Position numbers and translations under genes: made by a program. DNA of 64,000 bases from Marinomonas phaeophyticola (GTDB lineage Bacteria; Pseudomonadota; Gammaproteobacteria; Pseudomonadales; Marinomonadaceae): contig NZ_JAPUBN010000013.1 in assembly GCF_026966905.1 (NCBI RefSeq), forward strand, positions 372,001-436,000, given 5' to 3'. Every line of letters starts with the position of its first letter. Position 1 is the stretch's first letter. The notes beneath the pieces were generated by a model. The model did not search any database and had not been told where the DNA came from. It saw nothing but the letters and a program-made list of their open reading frames with translations. Below, in pieces: positions 1 through 8,404 of this stretch.

Positions 1-619
1 GCACATTGCCATTAATAATCCATATAAGGCAAAAACAAATGAGGGCTTGCCTTCTAATCCCTGGTCGATTTACCCAGCACATTAAGACTATAAGGAAACT
101 CCAGCATAAGAAAAACCAGAAATTATATAAAAAATTAAGTATTGCTGTAGAAACAGGTGAAGAAAATATAAAGTGTGTAATCTCCCAAGGTGCATATCCA
201 AAATGTAAAAATAGATCAAGTTCGACGAGAGTAGAATCTAAGTAAAAAGGGATCGCAATTGGTATTGAGGATTTAACAGAAGAAAATACGGATAAAATTA
301 TAGAGATAGCTATACAGAGCAGAAAGAAATTGATGCTCTCTCTCCAATAAATAAAGGGAAGTTTTATAAGCCTTAAATATGAATTAATTGGATGAGGGTC
401 AAGTTTTATCATTAGATAAAAGAAGTACATAATTATAAAAGCAATGCCAGTAAATACGGTTGCTTGCATAAAAATTAATAGGAACTTGTTTAAATCATAA
501 GGGAATCCTCCTAAAAATAAATAGTAAATACTATAAGCTATGGATGTAAAAATACAAATTAAATAAATTGATTTGTCTCTAAGTATAGGCTGAAATATGG
601 ACTTTAATAATAGAATCAC
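1..619 (-). CDS. Membrane protein, probable PAP2-superfamily phosphatase (3' end outside window)
   Basis: An open frame of 206 codons runs on the minus strand from a GTG at 619-617 to the left edge without a stop, in very A+T-rich DNA where stops are common. The product is strongly hydrophobic, with likely membrane segments near residues 17-37, 47-70, 96-113, 160-182 and 190-206. Residues 128-145 hold the pattern LDxxLxxLDxxLxxGxxPW, followed by an aromatic helix and an R-rich turn. This resembles the central part of PAP2_3/inositolphosphotransferase-like PAP2 proteins. The catalytic C-terminal histidines would lie outside the window, so activity cannot be judged. The GTG is preceded by AGAAGAG at a usable distance; the stop upstream in frame is at 658-656. 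A plus-strand frame inside it at 6-245 is a shadow. The reading frame is quite sure, the family less so. Confidence 0.68.
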   Translation of the reverse strand, partial: MILLLKSIFQPILRDKSIYLICIFTSIAYSIYYLFLGGFPYDLNKFLLIFMQATVFTGIAFIIMYFFYLMIKLDPHPINSYLRLIKLPFIYWRESINFFLLCIAISIILSVFSSVKSSIPIAIPFYLDSTLVELDLFLHFGYAPWEITHFIFSSPVSTAILNFLYNFWFFLCWSFLIVLMCWVNRPGIRRQALICFCLIWIINGNV

Positions 620-1107
620 GTTTTGACTCTTCTGATTATAATTAATAGTATATGTTTATATGAATGTAACGTTTAAAAATATTTTTGCTTTATAATTTTT
701 AATATAATAAATTAGCGAGTGAATCTCTATTGTTGACATGAGAGAGATTAAATAGAATATAAAAGATAATAAAATCCTATATAACTATACTAACTGAAAA
801 TGTAGAGAAAAATTATGTAGTGTTATATATAAAACTATCTTTTATTATAGGATCAATTGCTGACTTTTAAAAGTTGACATAGATGAGTTTGGAATTATAA
901 AAGTCTTATTAATACTGTTCAATAGTTTAAAGAGCCTTATTGTTACCGTATGTCCGCCTAAAGTTCCTTTTTTTATGATCAGTCATAGGCTACATTGTAT
1001 CAAGCCTCTCTGCCTTTTATTAGATATACCTCGAAATTAATTCCATTAAGTGCATTAGTAAACTAAGATTAACGTAAGTTTTAAGCTTCTTGGGAGAGTC
1101 GTTTTTG
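620..1107. other. A+T-rich intergenic region between divergent genes
   Basis: The 488 bases separate the partial membrane-protein gene from the diguanylate cyclase. They are very A+T rich. I see no convincing open frame. Two TTGACA hexamers occur (733-738 and 874-879), the second with a good -10 partner. The long leader suggests regulated transcription of the cyclase. Confidence 0.5.
874..901 (+). promoter_or_regulatory. Candidate sigma-70 promoter for the cyclase operon
   Basis: TTGACA at 874-879 is followed after 16 bases by TATAAA at 896-901. It points toward the diguanylate cyclase start at 1108 and would give a leader of about 200 nt. This is a sequence match only; A+T-rich DNA yields chance -10 boxes easily. 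Confidence 0.35.
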
Positions 1108-2388
1108 ATGTTTTCAAGCACTTTTTGTTCAGACAATCTATCCCAAAAAATGATGCGTGTTATTTTCTCCATCTATTTGGGTGTAACTAGCTTAATTACA
1201 GGTATGCAGTTTACAACTGAATATCTAAAAACTCAGAATTCAATTTTAAATGAGCTGAGGCAGTTGGAAGAAACCGTTCGTGACCCCATGTCTATTAGTT
1301 TATGGCAATATAACCAGAATCAGTTGGATGTTCTCATTGCTGGACTTGTTAAAATGCCGATTATCGAAGGGGTAGATGTTTTAGATGATCACCTAATAAA
1401 TAAGGTGACTGAACGATCTTACTCCCCAGGCTCCGCTCCTTTGTCAGTCTTCGATGTACAATCGGATTTATATTGGGACTTAAATGGTGAGAAGGTCTTT
1501 CTTGGTACCTTAGTACTTTATTCCTCTTCCGAGGTTGTTTTGGATAGAGTCCTATTTGGTTTTGCTTTGATTGCAATTACGGCCATCATCAAAATGTCCG
1601 TTTTGTTTTGGCTGTTTATATGGGCTTTTAATCGGTATTTAGCTATTCCGCTTAAAGAGTTGATGTCTCAAGTGAATGACATTCAATTAAATCAAAATAT
1701 ATCTAAGAGAATAAGCCTTTCAAACTTAGAAAATAACGAGTTAAAACAGCTGCAGGAACATATGAATAATATGCTTTCTGCTATTGAGATAGATAGAGAA
1801 AAACTCTTAGAAGATGAACAAGCTAAACGCAATTGGTTAGAAGATGCGGTAGCAAAACGGACAGAAGCACTGCAGTTTTCTAATGACGTGCTTAAAGAGC
1901 TGGCAACGAGAGACTCTTTAACGGGGGTGTTAAACAGAGGCAGTTTTTTCGAAAGCGCACAACATCAACTTGTACTTTCTCAAGAGCAAAAATCGCCAAC
2001 TTCTTTTGTTTTAATGGATTTAGATTATTTTAAAACCATTAATGACACTTATGGGCATTTTATTGGTGACCAAGTACTTATTCATTTTACGAAAACAATT
2101 CAAAGGTTATTAAGGAAATCTGATCTAATAGGAAGAGTTGGAGGAGAAGAATTTGCTCTATTTCTCATAAATACAGATATTGATGGCGCTTTCTTACTTG
2201 CAGATAAAATACGTGAGGCCGTTGCGGATTCAACGTTGGATATTGATGGCAAACAGGTCTCCTATACTGTCAGCCTCGGTGTTGAGTCAGCACTTCCAGC
2301 AGATCATCTAATTGGAGACCTTTTTAAACGTGCAGATGTAAAACTTTACGGAGCGAAAGATAAGGGGCGTGACCGTGTCGAAAAATAG
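1108..2388 (+). CDS. Membrane-anchored diguanylate cyclase (GGDEF)
   Basis: The enzyme makes cyclic di-GMP from two GTP. The 426-residue protein has a membrane helix near residues 17-35, a periplasmic sensor segment of about 110 residues, a second helix near 150-178, a HAMP-like linker with coiled coil, and a C-terminal GGDEF domain (about 265-426). The active-site loop is GGEEF near 344, so the site looks catalytically intact. An RKSD tetrad lies five residues before it, matching the RxxD inhibitory site, so product inhibition is expected. No EAL domain is present. The ATG at 1108 was preferred over a TTG at 1090 because GGGAGAG at 1092-1098 gives good spacing. The gene overlaps the next one by 14 bases, which suggests that the binding protein downstream feeds its sensor domain. 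Confidence 0.9.
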   Translation: MFSSTFCSDNLSQKMMRVIFSIYLGVTSLITGMQFTTEYLKTQNSILNELRQLEETVRDPMSISLWQYNQNQLDVLIAGLVKMPIIEGVDVLDDHLINKVTERSYSPGSAPLSVFDVQSDLYWDLNGEKVFLGTLVLYSSSEVVLDRVLFGFALIAITAIIKMSVLFWLFIWAFNRYLAIPLKELMSQVNDIQLNQNISKRISLSNLENNELKQLQEHMNNMLSAIEIDREKLLEDEQAKRNWLEDAVAKRTEALQFSNDVLKELATRDSLTGVLNRGSFFESAQHQLVLSQEQKSPTSFVLMDLDYFKTINDTYGHFIGDQVLIHFTKTIQRLLRKSDLIGRVGGEEFALFLINTDIDGAFLLADKIREAVADSTLDIDGKQVSYTVSLGVESALPADHLIGDLFKRADVKLYGAKDKGRDRVEK

Positions 2389-3202
2389 CAAACAGGCCGT
2401 TAAAAAGTTGCAGGCATTCGTTACACTTTCTTTGTGTCTTATCTTAGCTGGGGTGGCGAGTATTGGTCACACTAAAACATTGAAAGTCTGCTATGACCAC
2501 TGGGCACCAATGACTATTTTTCCATCAGAATCATCCCCTGATCGTGGTGTTGTTATTGATATGTTAGAGCAAATCTATGAATCAGAGGGATATACACTGA
2601 TCTATTATGAGGTTCCTCTAGCGAGAGGTCTGAATATGGTGGAGGAAGGCCTGTGTGACATGCTACCCGAGTACCTTTTCTCGAAAAAATCGACGGTAGG
2701 TTTTGCCTATGCAAAAGAGGAAACGTTTTCTTATACAACCGCATTTGTTGTCAGAAAAGACGATCCCTGGGTTTATAGTGGAATTCAATCTATAAAAGGG
2801 AGACGTATTGCGACGGGCCCTGGTTGGGATTACAGCTCTATGAGTATGGATTACCAAGATTATCTGGATGATCCGAAAAATGCTAAGAGTGTCGAAGTTA
2901 TCGCAGGTTATGATGATGTAGTTGACCGAATTTTTAGGATGATAAAAGAAGGTAGAATTGATTTGTATGCGGATAATGAGCTTGTTCTTCAGCATGTGTT
3001 AAATCAAGTAGATCTTAATAATGAACTTAAAATTGTGTATCCTGGTTTAGAAAATAAATTGATTGAAATGCCTATTTTTTCCAAAAAAATACCTCTTATA
3101 AAAAGACAGGAAATTATAAAAATTTGGAATAAAGGACGATTGTCTATGAGAGGGAAAGAAGAGACTTTGCTCAAAAAATATAAGATAAAGTTTGAGGAGT
3201 AG
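2375..3202 (+). CDS. Periplasmic solute-binding protein, family 3 type
   Basis: The 275-residue product starts with a signal peptide (basic start, hydrophobic stretch ending near residue 30) and then LKVCYDHWAP, typical of the first strand of amino-acid-type (SBP_bac_3) binding proteins. Its length fits the family. No ABC permease or ATPase gene is nearby. The start overlaps the diguanylate cyclase stop, so translation is probably coupled. Two GTG starts are possible, 2369 and 2375; the second has GGGG seven bases upstream and is preferred. A lone binding protein fused genetically to a cyclase suggests a sensory accessory protein (compare NspS with MbaA in Vibrio) rather than an import component. 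That role is inferred. Confidence 0.8.
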   Translation: MSKNSKQAVKKLQAFVTLSLCLILAGVASIGHTKTLKVCYDHWAPMTIFPSESSPDRGVVIDMLEQIYESEGYTLIYYEVPLARGLNMVEEGLCDMLPEYLFSKKSTVGFAYAKEETFSYTTAFVVRKDDPWVYSGIQSIKGRRIATGPGWDYSSMSMDYQDYLDDPKNAKSVEVIAGYDDVVDRIFRMIKEGRIDLYADNELVLQHVLNQVDLNNELKIVYPGLENKLIEMPIFSKKIPLIKRQEIIKIWNKGRLSMRGKEETLLKKYKIKFEE

Positions 3203-3375
3203 TATTTTATACTTTAAATGAGAATAATGTGAGTGTGTAAGTTTGTTTATTGGTAAATAATCAAAGTATAATTCATATTATCGTTCATATTAATGGCTGC
3301 ATTATATTTAACCCGTTATTATAGGCGTTATTGAAGTGGATTGATTCTGCTTTGCCTACTTAATTTAGGATACTA

Positions 3376-3690
3376 ATGAAAAAGACGTTTGTTCTATCTA
3401 ACCCTAAAATGTCGTATCAGCGCATTATTGAAACGGCAAAAAATGATGTTAAAAAACACATAAAAGCAGAACGCAACAAAGATTTGCCTGACAATGCCGA
3501 TTATTGGGGATTTGAGTGTAAATTTGGTCAAACTGCCGAGAATGCTAAACATATTCATGAAGGCGACATCAATAGCAATATCAGTTCTGCACAAAGCCAA
3601 CACTGGAAGTCTTTTTACCTAGAAGTCGTCTCCGTAGCCAAGGTTCGTACCAAGAGTATAGATGTTGATGCTAACAGCGCTAATGGTTAA
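3376..3690 (+). CDS. Conserved small protein, DUF6172-like
   Basis: The 104-residue soluble protein begins MKKTFVLSNPKMSYQR and contains KKHIKAERNKDLPDNADYW and CKFGQTAENAKHIH-like stretches. This matches my recollection of the DUF6172 family, whose function is unknown. The family is usually about 95-105 residues, so the gene looks complete. There is no signal peptide or membrane segment. It stands alone, with its own upstream region of about 170 bases, and a weak hairpin follows it. The domain assignment comes from pattern memory, not from a search. Confidence 0.72.
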   Translation: MKKTFVLSNPKMSYQRIIETAKNDVKKHIKAERNKDLPDNADYWGFECKFGQTAENAKHIHEGDINSNISSAQSQHWKSFYLEVVSVAKVRTKSIDVDANSANG

Positions 3691-4124
3691 CAGAATGAAA
3701 ACACTATAATTGTGTTTTACTGGAAATACAGGATAAATAGGCAGATAAGGATTGTCTGCTATTCGCTCCTCCCTCAGGCTCTATTTGTTAAGAATGGGAT
3801 CTTAAGTCTAAAATTTTCTTATCCACTGCGGTATATCTCTATTCTCTTCACACTTTAAAATTAGTATTTTCTAATACCAATTTCATTATAATCAGAATTT
3901 TTATTTTCTCTCTACTACTTATATATTTTAAGTAAAGGATAAGAGGTTTTGGATATTTAACGCTATTCTCTAATCAGTGAAGCGTTAGAAGTTCAATTTT
4001 TTATTGTCTTTTTTATAACGAATGCTTTGTAGGTTTAAATTCTATGATTAAGAAAAAATTCTTTTAATATAATATTATTTAATCTAACCTGTAGTAACGT
4101 AATAAATTCTATCAAGGTGTGAAT
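3691..4124. other. A+T-rich intergenic region with a weak hairpin
   Basis: Just after the DUF6172-like gene, AAAACAC (3698-3704) and GTGTTTT (3712-3718) can form a short stem ending in a T run, possibly a weak terminator. The remaining 400 bases are A+T rich with no frame or repeat that I can support. Confidence 0.4.
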
Positions 4125-4838
4125 ATGAAAGCAGTTAATGAAGAGTGGTTTCAACACCCATTTAATGGCCCATACATAAATACCTCATATAAGAACAATA
4201 GGTTAGGAGTGGCTCACTGGAGAAGTTATATGGAAGCGACCGGTGGCGGCTTTAATAAAGGTGGGATTGCAGGACCATTTGTTTTGCCGGCAGGGATGGA
4301 GTTATGGAAACTGTCTGCTTATAAAGTCGGTGGTCCGAAAGCAAAAGTATCTGAATGGTGGTGTGCAAAAAATCCTTTTAAAGAACAAACTCATGGATTA
4401 CGACGTTCTCTTGAAGAAGCAGCGCTTAATGGCGTGCCTCTGAATGTGTATGCTCGTATTGCAAGCTGTGTAAAAATCGAATGGAACACATTAGATACGT
4501 TGCAAATTATTAAATTGAACAAACCTGTTAAGGCATTATGGGGGAAGTTTGCCCCTATGAATCTTCATGATATAAAAAATCCAAAATATTGGACGGATAA
4601 GAATGATGCACGCTTAAAGCAAATGCAGCAAAGTGGGTATGATCCCGCTTTAGGGGATGCTGTCCTAGGTGGATTAGGCGCATATCAGCTATTTATTCCT
4701 GGAATGATAGGAGAGGATGTGACGGTTGTCGGCTATGCAAATGCGAATGAACAAAATTATTCTGAGATAAAAAGACTTCTCGGTATTAATAGTTTGCCTA
4801 GTGGTCCTAATGATTTAGGTTGGAGTAGGTCTAAGTAA
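4125..4838 (+). CDS. Unrecognised soluble protein, 237 residues
   Basis: I do not recognise this family with confidence. The protein has no signal peptide and no membrane helix. It is rich in aromatic residues. In order it shows a G-rich loop (GGGFNKGGIAG) near 41-51, LPAGMELWKLSAY near 55, a WW pair near 80, a helix RRSLEEAALNGVPL near 95-108, and two hydrophobic strands (LQIIKLNKPVKALWG and GAYQLFIPGMIGEDVTVV). This succession loosely recalls ADP-ribosyltransferase-like folds, but no catalytic triad can be assigned, so no function is claimed. AAGG sits seven bases before ATG 4125, preferred over GTG 4119. The gene is isolated: more than 400 A+T-rich bases on each side, no partner gene. Confidence 0.7.
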   Translation: MKAVNEEWFQHPFNGPYINTSYKNNRLGVAHWRSYMEATGGGFNKGGIAGPFVLPAGMELWKLSAYKVGGPKAKVSEWWCAKNPFKEQTHGLRRSLEEAALNGVPLNVYARIASCVKIEWNTLDTLQIIKLNKPVKALWGKFAPMNLHDIKNPKYWTDKNDARLKQMQQSGYDPALGDAVLGGLGAYQLFIPGMIGEDVTVVGYANANEQNYSEIKRLLGINSLPSGPNDLGWSRSK

Positions 4839-5238
4839 TCCGGTTTTTAAACATGTTCTAAAAATTAGTAAGGTAATTAATCATTGCTGTCTATTTTAAT
4901 CTTTATATGCTCAGGGATGAGTATTTTATAATAATGAAGATGCTTTTTGGGCTTTTAGTTTCTACTATCAATCCTATTCTTTCTTAATAAAAATCATTCT
5001 CTTCTTTCTTTATATCGTGTCTTATACCAACTTGCTTTAAAGGCAATACTCTACTTCTATTGCTCCTCAATAATTCAAATTAAACTATTTTTTTAACGAA
5101 TACTGAATAGGTTGACTATATCGGTACTTTCTTAATTCATTTGGTAGTAGGGTATCTTTAAGATATCGATCTAAACTAAAGACATATTGTTGTATTTATC
5201 TATTTTGACGGTGGTAATGACCATAGAAGGGACTAACC
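4839..5238. other. A+T-rich intergenic region, nothing assignable
   Basis: Four hundred bases without a supportable frame. A TTGACT at 5112-5117 could be a -35 element for the exporter operon, but no clear -10 partner at normal spacing is visible. Confidence 0.4.
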
Positions 5239-6189
5239 ATGAACTCACGATTTACTGTTCCACTGCTGCTACTGTTTACACTTGCTCTGTTTGGATGTCA
5301 GGAGGCGGAATACACTTATGCTATGGGGAATATTGAGCGAGATCGAATTAGTTTATCAGCCCCCAGCTCAGAACAAATTGTTACCGTGATGGTTAGCGAG
5401 GGAGAAGTTGTTGAGAAAGGAGATGTGTTGTTGCAATTAGAAGACCGCAGTGTCAATGCTTTAGTGGCTCAGCGAGAAGCAGAGCTTATTCAGGCCAAGG
5501 CGGCGCTGAGTATGTTAACGGCTGGTACTCGACCTGAGCAGTTAAGTGCGGCGTTAGCGGCGTTAGATGCAACTCAGGCAGCGAGCACCGAGGCTGAATT
5601 GAAATATCAGCGTTATAGCAAACTTTATCAGAGTAACGTTATCGGGAAAGCGGATTTGGACGCAACAAAAGCGAATAGAGACAGCACTAAAGCAAAGGCT
5701 CAGCAATCCTATGACCAATGGCTTGAATTAAAAAATGGTGCACGAGAAGAAGATATTCAACAAGCGAGCGCTAGGGTTCAAGGGGCTCAGGCGGCGTTAT
5801 TATGGCAGCGAAAAATGCTTGAAGACTTAACGATTAGAGCGCCAGTAGACGGTATTATCGATACACTGCCTTGGCATGAAGGTGATAGAGTTGTGTCGGG
5901 TACTCAGTTGGTTAGTTTACTTTCAGCGGCATTACCTTATGCTCGAGTTTACTTACCTGCAAACGCTTTAACTAAGGTTAAAGCGGGAGAGACTATTGAA
6001 GTTTTTGTAGATGGGGTAGAGGATTCGCTTCAAGGAAGAATACGAAATATCCGTTCACAACCTGCATACACGCCTTTTTATGCCTTAAATGAACGAGACA
6101 GGGCCCGTTTAATGTATTTAACCGACATTGAGTTGTTTGAAGCTGATGCCTTGCCTACTGGCTTGGCTGTTGAGGTACGTATACCATGA
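5239..6189 (+). CDS. HlyD-family periplasmic adaptor lipoprotein of an ABC exporter
   Basis: The 316-residue protein starts with a lipoprotein signal ending in the lipobox LFGC near residue 20, so it should be anchored to the inner membrane by a lipidated cysteine. A first biotinyl-lipoyl half (VMVSEGEVVEKGDVLLQLE) is followed by a long helical hairpin (about 75-185) rich in A, Q, E and K, then the second lipoyl half (IRAPVDGIIDTLPWHEGDRV) and a beta-barrel domain. It would bridge the ABC-2 transporter encoded next to an outer-membrane channel. The order adaptor-ATPase-permease resembles E. coli ybhG-ybhF-ybhS. The stop overlaps the next start (ATGA). Exported substrate unknown. Confidence 0.9.
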   Translation: MNSRFTVPLLLLFTLALFGCQEAEYTYAMGNIERDRISLSAPSSEQIVTVMVSEGEVVEKGDVLLQLEDRSVNALVAQREAELIQAKAALSMLTAGTRPEQLSAALAALDATQAASTEAELKYQRYSKLYQSNVIGKADLDATKANRDSTKAKAQQSYDQWLELKNGAREEDIQQASARVQGAQAALLWQRKMLEDLTIRAPVDGIIDTLPWHEGDRVVSGTQLVSLLSAALPYARVYLPANALTKVKAGETIEVFVDGVEDSLQGRIRNIRSQPAYTPFYALNERDRARLMYLTDIELFEADALPTGLAVEVRIP

Positions 6190-7136
6190 CAGGTAAGGTC
6201 TTTAAGGAAGGGGGACATCTTGAGTATGCTATAGAAGCGAAAGGGCTGAGTAAAAGCTTTGGTCAACATATAGCGATAAATCAGTTAGATTTACAAATAC
6301 CCAAGGGTCGTATCTATGGCTTTTTAGGGCCTAATGGTTGCGGCAAATCCACTTGTATTCGTCTACTTACAGGTTTGTTAGAGGCGAGCAATGGAGAGGT
6401 AAATATCCTAGGCAAACCTCTGCTAGGGAATGAAGAGTCTCTAAAGCAACGTATAGGTTATATGACACAGAAATTTTCCTTGTACGATGATCTCACTGTC
6501 AAAGAAAACTTGAGTTTTGTTGGGGCTATTTATGGTTTTACTGGTAAACAAAAAAAAGCCCGTATAAACGAGCTGCTTTCTTTGTATGATTTAGAAAAAC
6601 AAACCAAGCAGTTTGCCGGGTCCATGAGCGGAGGTCAAAAGCAACGTCTTGCTTTAGCTTGTGCCACTTTACATTCACCGGAGCTGTTATTTCTTGATGA
6701 GCCTACTTCCGCCGTGGATCCTGAGAATCGAAGAGAGTTCTGGGAGCGACTGTTTGACCTTTGTGACGCTGGGACGACGATTTTGGTATCCACTCACTAT
6801 ATGGATGAAGCTGAACGTTGCCATGCTTTAGCCATCTTAGAAGAAGGAAATAAGCGTGCGGATGGCTCTCCTCAGCAGTTAATGGAGGCTATGCCGGCTA
6901 AAGTAGTCGAGGTTAGTGGTGATAATTTAAGGCGCCTTAAGCAAAACTTAATACAACACCCTGACATTATGTCTGCAGCGCAAATCGGCGCACACTTGAG
7001 GGTGTTGGTTAAACAAAAAGTAGCAAATCCACTTCGCTTCATTTCACAGCTGAGTGATGGCCGAGTAGCTGTATTAGCTCGCCCCAGTCTTGAAGATGTG
7101 TTTGTCGCTTGTACTGGTGGTCGTCATGTGGATTAG
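6186..7136 (+). CDS. ABC-2 exporter ATPase subunit
   Basis: The 316-residue ATPase carries Walker A GPNGCGKST (48-56), the signature MSGGQ near 147-151, Walker B LLFLDEP with the catalytic glutamate near 168-174, and the switch histidine in STHYMDEAE. About 80 residues follow the ATPase core, as in YbhF/CcmA-type export ATPases. E. coli YbhF has two ATPase domains in one chain, whereas this protein has one and would work as a homodimer. It overlaps the adaptor gene by four bases and the permease gene by eleven. A TTG at 6222 with a purine-rich upstream stretch is an alternative start, since the first 12 residues lie outside the conserved domain. Confidence 0.9.
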   Translation: MTGKVFKEGGHLEYAIEAKGLSKSFGQHIAINQLDLQIPKGRIYGFLGPNGCGKSTCIRLLTGLLEASNGEVNILGKPLLGNEESLKQRIGYMTQKFSLYDDLTVKENLSFVGAIYGFTGKQKKARINELLSLYDLEKQTKQFAGSMSGGQKQRLALACATLHSPELLFLDEPTSAVDPENRREFWERLFDLCDAGTTILVSTHYMDEAERCHALAILEEGNKRADGSPQQLMEAMPAKVVEVSGDNLRRLKQNLIQHPDIMSAAQIGAHLRVLVKQKVANPLRFISQLSDGRVAVLARPSLEDVFVACTGGRHVD

Positions 7137-8256
7137 AATTTATGCGGTTTTTATAAAAGAGTTAAAACAACTCTCCCGCGATAAAATGACCTTTGGCATG
7201 ATTGTAATGATTCCTCTGGTACAGTTGATGCTCTTTGGTTATGCCATTAATACGGATGCAAGACACATCCCCGTCGGTCTTGTGGATCTTAGTCAAACAT
7301 CAGAGAGTCGTGCCATTGAGCAAGCGGTTATGGCAACGCAATCGGTGGATTTCATCGCTCGTTATGCCTCTATAAAAGCCGCTGAAATGGCGATTACTAA
7401 GGGTGAAATTAGAGCCGTACTTTATTTGCCTGTGGATCTTCCCCGTCGTTTATTTTTACATCCCAGCTATGACCATATGCAAATGCATTCAGCACTGACT
7501 TTACCCATTGGCCAATGGATTGTAGATGGCTCAGATACGGTGATTGCCTCTAGCATTCGAGTATTAAGAAATATGCCATTAGATGAAGTGGCTGGTCATG
7601 AAGTGACCCAAACATCAGCGAGTTTTGAAGTCGTGCAATATTTTAATCCTGAACAAAGAACCGTAGTTAATATCGTTCCAGGGTTGGTGGCAGTGATTCT
7701 TACTATGACAATGATTTTGTTCACTTCTGCGGCGATTGTTAGAGAGCATGAGCATGGAAATATGGAGTTCTTGATCACAACGCCAATACGTCCGATGGAA
7801 TTAATGGTCGGTAAAATCACGCCTTATGTCATAGTTGGACTTATACAGGTTGCCATTATTTTAAGTGTTGGCTATTGGGTCTTCTCTGTCCCAATTAAAG
7901 GTGGGTTATTTTCTCTTTTTTGTGCCTCAATCCTATTTATTTTTGCTAGTTTAACGCTCGGGTTAGTGATTTCAACAGTGGTCAAAAACCAGCTGCAGGC
8001 AATGCAGATGACGATTTTTATATTGTTGCCATCCATTTTGTTATCGGGATTTATGTTTCCTTACGATGCCATGCCAGTAGCGGCCCAATGGGTTGCTGAG
8101 TCGTTACCTGTTACTCATTTCATGCGTATGATTCGAGCCATCGCATTAAGAGAAGCGAGTATTATGCTCTTAGGGAAAGACGCGCTTTGGCTCGCGGTGT
8201 TTACAATAGTTGGGATTATTATTGCCTCATTACGCTTTAAAAAGAAGCTAGAATAA
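7126..8256 (+). CDS. ABC-2 type exporter permease
   Basis: The 376-residue protein has one N-terminal membrane helix after IKELKQLSRDK, a large extracytoplasmic domain of about 130 residues, and five C-terminal helices (from about residue 185). It has the ABC-2 signature region REHEHGNMEFLITTPIRPMELMVGKI. This is the YbhS/YbhR or YhhJ architecture. Only one permease gene is present, so the membrane part is probably a homodimer, unlike the E. coli ybh operon with two permeases. The ATG at 7126 lies inside the ATPase stop region, indicating coupling; an upstream TTG at 7090 would add a tail lacking in the family. Confidence 0.88.
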   Translation: MWIRIYAVFIKELKQLSRDKMTFGMIVMIPLVQLMLFGYAINTDARHIPVGLVDLSQTSESRAIEQAVMATQSVDFIARYASIKAAEMAITKGEIRAVLYLPVDLPRRLFLHPSYDHMQMHSALTLPIGQWIVDGSDTVIASSIRVLRNMPLDEVAGHEVTQTSASFEVVQYFNPEQRTVVNIVPGLVAVILTMTMILFTSAAIVREHEHGNMEFLITTPIRPMELMVGKITPYVIVGLIQVAIILSVGYWVFSVPIKGGLFSLFCASILFIFASLTLGLVISTVVKNQLQAMQMTIFILLPSILLSGFMFPYDAMPVAAQWVAESLPVTHFMRMIRAIALREASIMLLGKDALWLAVFTIVGIIIASLRFKKKLE

Positions 8257-8404
8257 AGTGGGAGCAGCAAAGGCGATTAATCTTATTGACGTTCTTATAC
8301 ATATCTTAACGGAACTCCCCTAAACACAGACTGGTTTTAGGCATATTATCCTGCACCTAATTATACCTTTACAGAAAAATACATTTTAAAGAAGGATTAC
8401 TACT

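Noticed and set aside
6..245. A 79-codon plus-strand frame
   Set aside because: It lies antisense within the hydrophobic minus-strand frame of 206 codons. It has no family features and no ribosome site.
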